A stretch of DNA of 64,000 bases. It comes from an uncultured Pseudomonadales bacterium (GTDB taxonomy: Bacteria; Pseudomonadota; Gammaproteobacteria; Pseudomonadales; Pseudohongiellaceae). The translations under genes were made by a program, and so were the position numbers. The stretch is from contig CASIAB010000001.1 in assembly GCA_949372635.1 (NCBI GenBank), forward strand, positions 1-64,000. Direction: 5' to 3'. The notes under the pieces are model-generated. The model did not search any database, was not told where the DNA came from, and was given only the letters and a program-made list of their open reading frames with translations. Positions 54,156 through 62,697 of this stretch are shown piece after piece (position 1 is the first letter of the stretch; each line of letters starts with the position of its first letter).

Positions 54156-55379
54156 CTACTCGCTGAGTACGGCTACCAATTTATGCTTTTCGATGTAATC
54201 GGCTATTTTAATTGGGGCGCCATTCGCAATTGACTCTTGTGCGGCACTCGCCACAATCATTGCCCATAAGCCTTGCAATGGTGTTGCACTGTCTACGATC
54301 TTTCCCTCCAAGCGGTCGAGGAATGCGATGTGTTCATAATATGTCGCACCGTGATGGCCAGACTGCTCAATCGCCGCTGGATAGCCGAGAGTAATCGTGC
54401 GCGAAGCACCCTCTTCGCCTAGATGGATTGAGACATATGTCTCCGGTGCCTTCTGTTGTTGTAGGTCCACCTTCTCGCAGGCTAATAACCTTCCCTCCTC
54501 TCCGCATATCACCAGCTCCTCATAGAAATCGGGGCAGAACATATTGAGAGTGAATGTAGCGCACACACCATCACTGTAGTCGATAGTAACGAATCCGTGA
54601 TCATCAATATCGGACTTCTTGCCATCCTTCTCGAAGTCCAGAAAATTAACTGCCTGTCCGCCACTAGCATATACTTGCTGCGGCGTGGACTGCGCAAGTA
54701 AATTGATAAGATCGAAGTAGTGACAGCATTTCTCGACTAGCGTACCGCCGCTGTATTCGTTGAATTTGTTCCATTGCCCCACTTTATCTAAAAATGGAGG
54801 CCGGTATTCGCTCATGCTAATCGTCTTGATCACACCTAGGGACCTACGAGATAGCGCCTCGTGAAAGGCTTCTACGTACTGCGCCTTAAACCGATACTGC
54901 AAGCCTATCTGGATGAATGAAGAGTAGCTGTTTGCCTGCTCAACGATTCGAGCTGCATCGGCGAGCGAAGTCGCCATGGGCTTCTCTAGAAATATTGGCT
55001 TGCCGGATTTGAGCGCTACTTGCAGCACATCAAAATGCGTGAAATTTGGCGTGCAGATCAAAAGCGCATCTGCAGCAGGATCCATACAAGCTTCTTCTAA
55101 ATCATTGTAGCGATAGAGGCCGTCGCTCGAATAGTTTTTGAATCCCGCTTCGGCTGCATCGAGACTCTGCTCGCTAGTATCGAAGATGCCATGAATACTT
55201 GCGCGACCTAATGTAGCCGCGACACGCATATGCTCCTGACCAATCGTGCCAGTCCCTATAACAACTAGTTTATGGAAAGTTGCTTCTGTTCGATAGAGGT
55301 ATTTGTCTGACTCGGGAATATGTTGCTGATTAGCAGCAGTTTCGAAGGAGCGCAGTCTTGGCTTTTTAAAATTATTCAT
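54156..55379 (-). CDS. Gfo/Idh/MocA-family oxidoreductase
   Basis: This 407-aa NAD(P)-dependent enzyme has the Rossmann loop GTGTIGQEH (42-50), LLICTPNFTHFD and the family lysine motif LEKPMATSLADA (Lys133), then a C-terminal alpha/beta domain with GGTLVEKCCHYFDL. Members oxidise sugars, inositols or amino sugars. It has about 35 extra N-terminal residues compared with the family. It lies four bases downstream of the SSS transporter gene, so import and oxidation of the same solute is likely. Confidence 0.92.
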   Translation of the reverse strand: MNNFKKPRLRSFETAANQQHIPESDKYLYRTEATFHKLVVIGTGTIGQEHMRVAATLGRASIHGIFDTSEQSLDAAEAGFKNYSSDGLYRYNDLEEACMDPAADALLICTPNFTHFDVLQVALKSGKPIFLEKPMATSLADAARIVEQANSYSSFIQIGLQYRFKAQYVEAFHEALSRRSLGVIKTISMSEYRPPFLDKVGQWNKFNEYSGGTLVEKCCHYFDLINLLAQSTPQQVYASGGQAVNFLDFEKDGKKSDIDDHGFVTIDYSDGVCATFTLNMFCPDFYEELVICGEEGRLLACEKVDLQQQKAPETYVSIHLGEEGASRTITLGYPAAIEQSGHHGATYYEHIAFLDRLEGKIVDSATPLQGLWAMIVASAAQESIANGAPIKIADYIEKHKLVAVLSE

Positions 55380-55383
55380 CTTC

Positions 55384-57141
55384 TCAAGTGTCTTTCTCTA
55401 TTGCATCTGTCGTAGCGCCAGTCCCAGCGCCCAGCAGCATTAAGGAGGGCGTATCATGACGCGCAATCCACCACCAGACAACTACATTTGCTGCGATAAG
55501 CAGAAATAGCAGCGGCCAGAATGCAGCGCTCAACCCATCAACTAGACCAATAGGAGAGAACAATAGATACAAGGCAATGACACAGGACATCAAGGTAGCC
55601 GCACAGGGAATCGCAAAGCGCCATGGATTCATATCTACTTTGTTGTGCGCCGCATAGGTCCAAGCATGTTGCAGTGGATAGAAGTGTCCTATCATCAACA
55701 TTATGCCTACCTCGACGAAAAACAGGATGGCATACAAATGCAGAAAGTGAATACCCAATAGGTCATTGAACACAAACTGAAAGAGACCATAGGCGATTAT
55801 GTGGAACACGATAACTATCTTCGGTCCCAGCGCAGGAACCTTCCTAGTAAATAGTCCAACCATTACTATCGCTATAACGGGGATATTGTAGAAACCCGTA
55901 AAGATTCGCATGACCTGCCACAGCCCCTCCGGCGCAAACTGCAATAGGGGTGCGACGATAAAGGAGAACAAGGCGATGGCGATGCTGGCGACCTTAGCAA
56001 CGCGGAGCAGATGAGCATCGCTCGCAGTACCGTTCATCATGGGCGCGTAGACATCGAGACAGAATAGAGTAGCTGCGCTATTGAGCAGGGAGTTAAAAGA
56101 GCTGAATACTGCACCTAAGAGGACAGCGAGAAAAAACCCGGTAGCATACACTGGCAAAACATCTCGAATGAGTTGCGGGTAGGCTAGGTCGATCGAAGCC
56201 AGACCTTCGCCGTACATGTGAAAGGCGATCACACCGGGAATCATCATCATGAATGGAACTAACACCTTAAAAAAGCCAGAGAACAGAACGCCCTTCTGCC
56301 CCTCTGCCAGATTCTTCGCCCCTAGCGTCCTCTGAATCACGTATTGATTCGTACACCAATAGAATAGGTTCGCGAACAGCATGCCGGTGAACAAGGTGCC
56401 GAAAGGAGTTGGATCTGTGGACGAGCCGATCGCATTAAGCTTCTGCGTCTCGGTGCTAGTAATAATATGGAGACCTTCTCCTATGCTGCCACTACCCAGA
56501 GCGGACAGGCCAAGCAACGGAACGGCGATGCCTATTACAAGCAGCCCAGCACCGTTTAAAGTGTCGGAAATGGCCACGGCCCGCAGGCCACCGAATACCG
56601 CATATACTGCGCCTACGCAGCCAATACAAACAATAGTCAGCACCAGCGCCTGACTGTAGGGAATATCGAACAGCGCGGGCACATCGAACAGCTGCAGAAC
56701 GGCAATAGAGCCCGAGTACAGAACCGAAGGAATAGTAACGAGTCCATAGCCCACCATAAATAGGATGGCCGACATGCGCCGCACGCCATCATCGAATCTG
56801 TCGTTTAAAAATTCCGGCAGTGTCGTGAACGCGCCAGCTAGGTAACGCGGCAGGAAAATAAAGGCCATGCAGATCGTGGCAAAAGCAGCAGTGACTTCCC
56901 ACGCCATACTGCTCATGTTGAAACCGTAGGCAGAGCCGTTGAGGCCTATCAGTTGTGACGCGGACAGGTTGGTGAGCAACATCGACCCGGCGATGAAAAT
57001 CGCACTCAAGCCACGGCCCGCCAAGAAATATCCATCCTTGGTGCTTACCTCACCGCGAGTCTTGCTATACGACACCCACGCCACTATAGACATAAAGAAA
57101 ATACAGCTGAGGATTGTCAGAAAGATTTCGTTGTTCGTCAC
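55384..57141 (-). CDS. Sodium:solute symporter (SSS, SLC5-like)
   Basis: This 585-aa membrane protein has 13-14 hydrophobic segments and the SSS motifs GYFLAGRGLSAIFIAGSMLLTNLSASQLIG-type N-terminus (key Gly-Arg-Gly and SASQ residues near 37-66), VYAVFGGLRAVAISDTLNG and an LLGAVFSSFNSLLNSAATLF helix. It resembles the sugar/inositol branch more than PutP. It is the first gene of the four-gene operon and probably imports its substrate. Confidence 0.92.
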   Translation of the reverse strand: MTNNEIFLTILSCIFFMSIVAWVSYSKTRGEVSTKDGYFLAGRGLSAIFIAGSMLLTNLSASQLIGLNGSAYGFNMSSMAWEVTAAFATICMAFIFLPRYLAGAFTTLPEFLNDRFDDGVRRMSAILFMVGYGLVTIPSVLYSGSIAVLQLFDVPALFDIPYSQALVLTIVCIGCVGAVYAVFGGLRAVAISDTLNGAGLLVIGIAVPLLGLSALGSGSIGEGLHIITSTETQKLNAIGSSTDPTPFGTLFTGMLFANLFYWCTNQYVIQRTLGAKNLAEGQKGVLFSGFFKVLVPFMMMIPGVIAFHMYGEGLASIDLAYPQLIRDVLPVYATGFFLAVLLGAVFSSFNSLLNSAATLFCLDVYAPMMNGTASDAHLLRVAKVASIAIALFSFIVAPLLQFAPEGLWQVMRIFTGFYNIPVIAIVMVGLFTRKVPALGPKIVIVFHIIAYGLFQFVFNDLLGIHFLHLYAILFFVEVGIMLMIGHFYPLQHAWTYAAHNKVDMNPWRFAIPCAATLMSCVIALYLLFSPIGLVDGLSAAFWPLLFLLIAANVVVWWWIARHDTPSLMLLGAGTGATTDAIEKDT

Positions 57142-57233
57142 TACGAATACAGCCTTGGCACTGGAGTTAAAACAAGAAGCAGTCTAACAAGCAGCGCTTA
57201 CAGTGCCAATGGAACTATGAAGATTGGAAGGCC

Positions 57234-58757
57234 CTAATTCTTCGCCATTTCGTCGCCCAGATACTCAAGCGCTACAGAGATTGATTCGCCATCAACATCT
57301 ACCAAACGGTTTGCCTGACGCATTGCCTCATCAGATATGCTATCGACGAGACTATCCAGAACCTGCACAAATTTGGGTTGCGCCGCCGCATTTTCGGAGG
57401 CCAATATCATGGCGTCGTAGGCAAGCAATGCATTGCGTGGGTCATCCAACAACAGCAGATCGTAGGCCGCCACGCGGCCATCCGTTGTATAGGCGCTGAT
57501 GACATCAACCTGTCTCTCCGCTACAGCGGTATACATGAGCGAAGTATCGAAGGTGAGCTTATCTGCAAAGTCCATATTGTAGAGATCGCGCAGCCGAAAC
57601 CATTCCGTTCGACCAAAGAACTCTAGATCGGAACCTGCGGAAAGCTCAGCGGCGATAGGTATCAAGTCTTCGATCGATGTAACTCCTAGCTCAAGAGCAC
57701 GATCGCGGCGCATAGCAAGTGCATAACGATTCTGAAACCCAGTAAAGCCTAACGTTGTTACGTTCTGTTCTTCAAGAAATTCAACAACGCCGCTTCGAAT
57801 TCCCTCTCTACCAGGATTACTTTCACGGCTCATGAAATTGGCCCAAACCGTGCCAGTATATTCAACGTAAACATCCACAGTGCCATTGCGTATAGCCTCG
57901 TACACCACAGCCGTGCCCATACCCAAACGCTGCTCTACACTGAAGCCAGCCTCCTCCAATTCCTGCGCCAGCAAGCCAGCCATGATGTACTGTTCTGTGA
58001 AGGGTTTTCCCGCCACGACAAAATCGGCGCGAGGCTTGGGTATCAGACCATACAATGCGAGGGAAACAATAATCGCGGTGACGCCATAGACACTTAGGCG
58101 AATGCGCTTTAGTCTTGCAGAATCTACTGCCTCACTGCGTTTCTCCAGCAGCCACTGCATAGAAGCAACCAAACCATCGAGGCCCACTGCCAAACTAGCC
58201 GATGCAAAACTTCCCACCATGACAGCGACAAGATTACGAGTCTGTAAGCCGGTGAAAATATAGTTTCCAAAACTGGTTGCGCCTACAAGAGTCGACAGGG
58301 TTGCCAAGCCAACGGTCCACACCATCGCCGTTCGAATTCCTGCGACGATTACCGGCATCGCTAACGGCAGCTTTACTTCGCGCAGTATCTGGTTCGGCGA
58401 CATACCAATACCCTTTGCCGCATCAATCACTGATGCCGATACCGATTCCAAACCGGTTACGGTGTTACGCACTATGGGCAGCATCGAATAAAGAGTCAGC
58501 GCGATGAAGGCAGGTAGAAATCCTATGCGACCACCTAAAAGTGCAACCACCAACGCAAGTATCGCAAGGCTAGGAAAGGTTTGAATAATACTGACTACCG
58601 CAAGCAATGGACGCTTAACACGTGCCGATTGCTCCGCCCAAACACCAAGGGGAACAGAGATTAAAACACCCATACTGATGGCGGCAAGAGTCAGCAATAA
58701 GTGACCCTGAAAATAGGCTGGCAATAGCAGCAGCTGTTCGCGTAGATTGTCACTCAT
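57234..58757 (-). CDS. Glycine betaine/osmoprotectant ABC importer, permease fused to substrate-binding domain
   Basis: This 507-aa fusion has a BPD permease in residues 1-235 (IGMSPNQILREVKLPLAMPVI is the EAA loop contacting the ATPase) and a substrate-binding OpuAC-type domain from about 245 (VVAGKPFTEQYIMAGLLAQEL, AVVYEAIRNGTVDVYVEYTGT). Such fusions are known for quaternary-amine (choline, betaine, carnitine) importers. It overlaps the ATPase gene by eight bases. Confidence 0.93.
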   Translation of the reverse strand: MSDNLREQLLLLPAYFQGHLLLTLAAISMGVLISVPLGVWAEQSARVKRPLLAVVSIIQTFPSLAILALVVALLGGRIGFLPAFIALTLYSMLPIVRNTVTGLESVSASVIDAAKGIGMSPNQILREVKLPLAMPVIVAGIRTAMVWTVGLATLSTLVGATSFGNYIFTGLQTRNLVAVMVGSFASASLAVGLDGLVASMQWLLEKRSEAVDSARLKRIRLSVYGVTAIIVSLALYGLIPKPRADFVVAGKPFTEQYIMAGLLAQELEEAGFSVEQRLGMGTAVVYEAIRNGTVDVYVEYTGTVWANFMSRESNPGREGIRSGVVEFLEEQNVTTLGFTGFQNRYALAMRRDRALELGVTSIEDLIPIAAELSAGSDLEFFGRTEWFRLRDLYNMDFADKLTFDTSLMYTAVAERQVDVISAYTTDGRVAAYDLLLLDDPRNALLAYDAMILASENAAAQPKFVQVLDSLVDSISDEAMRQANRLVDVDGESISVALEYLGDEMAKN

Positions 58758-59529
58758 TGCGCATCAGCTCCTCGAGACGCTGAGCCCGCCGTCGCGGCAT
58801 GGCAACGATATCGCGCACATAGTCGTGAGATGGATTGTTTAATAACTCCTTCGGCGTGCCAATCTGCAGGACCACGCCTTCACGCATCACCGCGATACGA
58901 TCGGCCAGCAACAAGGCTTCAGTCATATCATGTGTAACCATGACCACCGTCAACGCCATGTTCTGCTGGATACTCTTGAATTCTTCCTGGAGCTCGCTGC
59001 GTGTGATTGGATCAAGCGCGCCAAATGGCTCATCCATCAATACAACTTCCGGCCTTGCCGCCAGAGCTCGCGCTACTCCTATGCGCTGCTGCTGACCACC
59101 AGAAAGTTGCGATGGACTGCGATCGCCATATTCATCGAAGGGAAGCCCTACCATCTCCATGCATTCTTCACAGCGAGCGCGTATATCACCTGCAGACCAC
59201 TGCAGCAGCCGCGGAACGGCGGCGACATTCTCGGCTACAGTTCGATGTGGAAATAGGCCTATCCCTTGAAATACATAGCCGATATTGCGACGCAGTTGCT
59301 CGGGGTTCTGATCAACCACATTACGGTCATTAACCAGTATCTCGCCACTGCTTGGTTCTTCGAGACGATTGATCATCTTCAGAGTTGTGGTCTTGCCGCA
59401 GCCCGAGGCCCCGATGAGACCTAGGAATTCACCGCGTTCTATAGTGAGAGATGTATTCGCTACAGCGAGCGTTGCTCCGCCATCATATGACTTCTGTACA
59501 TTTTTTAGCTCAATCATGATTAAAGCCAT
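58750..59529 (-). CDS. Osmoprotectant-type ABC importer ATP-binding protein
   Basis: This 259-aa ATPase has Walker A GASGCGKTT, the Q-loop YVFQGIGLFPHRT, signature LSGGQQQR and Walker B VVLMDEPFGALD. It is short, without the CBS domains found in OpuCA/ProV, so it is likely not regulated by ionic strength through CBS. An ATG at 59517 (second Met) is an alternative start. It is upstream of and overlaps the permease/binding-protein gene by eight bases. Confidence 0.93.
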   Translation of the reverse strand: MALIMIELKNVQKSYDGGATLAVANTSLTIERGEFLGLIGASGCGKTTTLKMINRLEEPSSGEILVNDRNVVDQNPEQLRRNIGYVFQGIGLFPHRTVAENVAAVPRLLQWSAGDIRARCEECMEMVGLPFDEYGDRSPSQLSGGQQQRIGVARALAARPEVVLMDEPFGALDPITRSELQEEFKSIQQNMALTVVMVTHDMTEALLLADRIAVMREGVVLQIGTPKELLNNPSHDYVRDIVAMPRRRAQRLEELMRNE

Positions 59530-59762
59530 AGTAGCAGTTAATCACAAAGCATGGGCTGGGCCGCGTAATCAATACCCCATTGCCAATGACCCTCCATATT
59601 AGGGTTGTTTTACCAATTCAAGGGATTGCGCACTAGATTGAATCGCTGCAGAATAGCGATTAGACAGCTCACAAATACATGGCGCTGCAATGACGCACAT
59701 GCGACGTAAGAGACTCAATAAGACCCTAGTCACTCAGAACGAGGCACCGCTAGAAGTCCTCA

Positions 59763-60050
59763 ATGAAAACTCTACTTACAACTTCTCTGCTATGCACATT
59801 GTTCGCTTGTAGCCCAGCGCCCGACATCGGCACCCCAAATACAGATACTACGCCTGCAGAAACAGACGGGACTGGCAGTTTCAAACTGGCAAACAGGGAA
59901 ATACGTGAAGAGACGCTGCAGATGTTAGGCGACGCCGACATTGAATACTGGATCGGAGACGATGATTCTATTAATTATAACCTAGCAGACGGTGAGGCAA
60001 TCGACATAATAGGTAACGATGTTATTCTGACTTACATACGCAGAAACTAG
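59763..60050 (+). CDS. Small hypothetical lipoprotein
   Basis: This 95-aa protein has a lipoprotein signal with lipobox LFAC (Cys16), a Pro/Thr-rich linker (PAPDIGTPNTDTTPAETDG) and an acidic C-terminal segment ending TYIRRN. I recognise no family. No strong Shine-Dalgarno precedes the ATG, but the signal peptide makes the gene plausible. It stands alone. Confidence 0.65.
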   Translation: MKTLLTTSLLCTLFACSPAPDIGTPNTDTTPAETDGTGSFKLANREIREETLQMLGDADIEYWIGDDDSINYNLADGEAIDIIGNDVILTYIRRN

Positions 60051-60106
60051 TCAGCTGCTAACTTGATTCCTCTAAATTTTCTAACGAGAGGCTCTAGAGG
60101 TTTTCT

Positions 60107-60399
60107 TTGATCGTCGATAGCAAAAACATTTCAAAGAAGTCGCTTTTTAAACTTCTTCTCGCCGGGTTCGGCAAAGGCAGCCTAGTTCTATGGCTGCTGT
60201 TAAGCACCGTATCCATTTTCGTGGGGGCAGTATTAGCACTTCGGTTGAGTCCGTGTCAGTGCTAGCTGGATTTTTAGACACCTTAGTCATATGACCATTC
60301 TTCGCCCTACTCTGCGCAGCCTTTACCTAGCTCTTTTTGATTTCTGGTCTAGCGATAGTCAATAGATTCACATCGCTTTCTATTGAAACCAAAAACTAA
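60107..60399 (+). pseudogene. Decayed small membrane-protein gene
   Basis: A TTG at 60107, preceded by AGAGG six bases upstream, opens a frame with LLLAGFGKGSLVLWLLLSTV and VGAVLALRLSP that stops at 60263-60265. A second frame then reads AGFLDTLVI, stop, PFFALLCAAFT, stop (TAG probably for a Trp), LFLISGLAIVNRFTSL, and ends at 60399. Together they look like one small two-helix membrane protein broken by one frameshift and two nonsense codons. No family is recognised. Confidence 0.45.
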
Positions 60400-60408
60400 G
60401 ACCGACTG

Positions 60409-61425
60409 CTAGAATGTCGCCAACGGATTCACCGGCGAACCCATACCCATCTCTATTCGCAGCGGAGCCGCTGTGAACATGAAGCTATAGCGTCCTAAGT
60501 CCTTCGCTACTTCTGCCACGCGGCCGAAATCGAGATTGTCAAAAATAGATACTCCCAAAGAGACCAACGCTAGACTGTGCAGTGGCAGGAACACATTGGG
60601 AATGCCGCTGGGCGCCACATCGTTCCACATGTCGTGTCCAATCATGGCAACGCCTCGTTCCTGCAAAAAATAGGCTACATCCGCATGATAACCAGCGACA
60701 CCTTCTGAAGTTGGCCAAGCACCAAGCGCTTCGCGGCGCTTCCAGCGACCAGTATAAAGTAATATTACGTCTCCGGGTTCGACGCGAACCCCTTGGATTT
60801 CTTCCAGCGCCAATAGGTCGTCATAGTTGATAGCCGTACCCGGCTTTAGCCAGCCATCAGCCGTTGCCCTGCCCGGCAACAGCGTTGCGTCAAACAGAAC
60901 TCCACGAGTCACGATGCCATCTTTGTGTGCATTGATATCACCCCGCGGACAACCTCCTAAAGCCTCGACTTCCTGATAGGTGACACCGTTGTAACCACTG
61001 CCTTCATACATGATATGGCAGTCCAGCGCATCAAGATGACTATGTATAGTCCCGTGATAGCTGCCGCTATACTCGTAGCGGTCGGAGGCGCCGGTAGGAC
61101 TAACCCGCAGCACCTCACGCGTTAACACAGCGGAGGCATCGACAGCCGGCTCTTGATTCACATCGTGAGCTAGCGATACTACAATGCCTTCTTGAACTAA
61201 AGACGCAGCTTCTTTGCGTTTTTTAGGAGTAATCAGATTTGCAGCACCGAGTTCGTCCTCGTCTCCCCATCGCCCCCAATTCGATAAATCATCCATCGCT
61301 CGATGAAAATCTGCCTCTGTTTCCATAGGCGGATGGGATTGAGCTAGAACGAATTGAGTGGTGACAGCAATAAGCAAAAGCGAAAGCTTTCTAAAGTGAC
61401 CAGAGACTCTGTTAAACGTCCTCAT
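60409..61425 (-). CDS. Exported cyclase family protein (kynurenine-formamidase-like)
   Basis: This 338-aa protein has a Sec signal (LSLLLIAVTTQFVLAQ). The metal-site motif of the cyclase/formamidase family is visible as HGTIHSHLDALDCH (His128, His130, Asp132, His137), with ILLYTGRWKRREA and VAMIGHDMWND as later conserved blocks. Relatives hydrolyse N-formylkynurenine or other cyclic amides and esters. Exported members are common in marine Proteobacteria. It is followed upstream by an NHL protein gene on the same strand after 37 bases, suggesting a shared transcript. Confidence 0.9.
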   Translation of the reverse strand: MRTFNRVSGHFRKLSLLLIAVTTQFVLAQSHPPMETEADFHRAMDDLSNWGRWGDEDELGAANLITPKKRKEAASLVQEGIVVSLAHDVNQEPAVDASAVLTREVLRVSPTGASDRYEYSGSYHGTIHSHLDALDCHIMYEGSGYNGVTYQEVEALGGCPRGDINAHKDGIVTRGVLFDATLLPGRATADGWLKPGTAINYDDLLALEEIQGVRVEPGDVILLYTGRWKRREALGAWPTSEGVAGYHADVAYFLQERGVAMIGHDMWNDVAPSGIPNVFLPLHSLALVSLGVSIFDNLDFGRVAEVAKDLGRYSFMFTAAPLRIEMGMGSPVNPLATF

Positions 61426-61461
61426 ACTTGAATCCTATTATCTTATGACCAATACAATCTG

Positions 61462-62514
61462 TTAGGGTCGAACGCGAACATATTTCTGTAACTTTCTCGG
61501 TGCAGGCTCTCCGCCAAACAGGTTGCCAGCCGCATCAGCGGCAACAAACTCGGCGCCATTACCTATTGTGCTTCTCGGGTCACCCGTTGGGAGTTGAATA
61601 AAATAATTCACCCAACCAAGTTGTGCGTCACCGATGCGGATACCCATCTCCCAGCCAGGGTTTTGCACATCGTCAGACTCGGAATCTGCCACATAAATAT
61701 TGTCCTGCTGATCGAAAAAGATACCGCTCGGTCGGCCAAACTGAGTCCACTGTGCGAGAAACTCTCCCTCTTGCGTAAACAACTGAAGACGATTGTTGGA
61801 GCGATCGCCAACAAATATGCGTCCACGCTGATCGACTGCGATGGTATGCAGTGTTCTGAATTCACCAGGCGCGTAACCAGGCTTGCCCCATGCCATGATG
61901 AAATTACCACTGCTATCGAACTTAACCACCCGACCATTTCCATCGTTCTGGTGCCCATCGGCAATAAACACATCACCATTGTCACCAATCACCACGTCGG
62001 CCGGAGCATTAAAGTGCTCCGGACCACTACCAGATTCACCGGGCGTACCCAACACCATTAATACTTCACCCGTAGGCGAGAACTTAACTACCTGATGGCC
62101 CCTTGCATCTCCATCTGGTATACGCGCATTGCTGACTGCATCGGTTACCCAGACATTACCGTCTGCATCAACATCGATGCCGTGGGGCCAGATGAACATA
62201 CCCCCGCCAAAGCTCTCAACTACTTCCCCCTCGCTGTTAAATTTCAATACTGAGTCTAAATCCGAATCTACACACTCATTACCAAAGCGATCAGGCGCAG
62301 TTGCATCACAACGCACAACGGCCCAGACATGTTCGCCGTCAGGATCAACATCGAGATCGCCAACGGCGCCCTGAATTCGGCCATTCGGCAACTCCGCCCA
62401 GCCTTCTATGCTAGCGTAGGGGTTTGAATAAGCCTGCGACATTGCTGCGCTGGATAACAGAAAAAATGGTAGGACTAGAAAAAGTCTTAAGAGAAGAGAT
62501 CTAGCTTGCATCAT
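61462..62514 (-). CDS. Exported NHL-repeat beta-propeller protein
   Basis: I choose ATG 62514 because GGAG lies seven bases upstream and the next residues form a Sec signal (ARSLLLRLFLVLPFFLLSSAAMSQA); the frame extends upstream to 62697 without support. The 350-aa protein has NHL propeller blades: WPHGIDVDADGNVWVTDA, APADVVIGDNGDVFIADG, LHTIAVDQRGRIFVGDR, RPSGIFFDQQDNIYVAD and GAEFVAADAAGNLFG. Its function is unknown; exported NHL proteins bind or hydrolyse small molecules or peptides. It is upstream of the cyclase gene. Confidence 0.88.
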   Translation of the reverse strand: MMQARSLLLRLFLVLPFFLLSSAAMSQAYSNPYASIEGWAELPNGRIQGAVGDLDVDPDGEHVWAVVRCDATAPDRFGNECVDSDLDSVLKFNSEGEVVESFGGGMFIWPHGIDVDADGNVWVTDAVSNARIPDGDARGHQVVKFSPTGEVLMVLGTPGESGSGPEHFNAPADVVIGDNGDVFIADGHQNDGNGRVVKFDSSGNFIMAWGKPGYAPGEFRTLHTIAVDQRGRIFVGDRSNNRLQLFTQEGEFLAQWTQFGRPSGIFFDQQDNIYVADSESDDVQNPGWEMGIRIGDAQLGWVNYFIQLPTGDPRSTIGNGAEFVAADAAGNLFGGEPAPRKLQKYVRVRP

Positions 62515-62697
62515 AATATTGCTCCGGTAGTTCCGTTTATGGTTCTTATTAATTAAGTTTCTTACTTTGATTTTTATTCTAAAATTTTGTTGAGCTAATG
62601 CCAATAATTTCATACACCGAACAGGGACCCTCATCTGCCTCGGCGCACGAAATATTGGCGCCCCTGTTAATTTCAATATTCGGGTAGCTTGCCGCAA

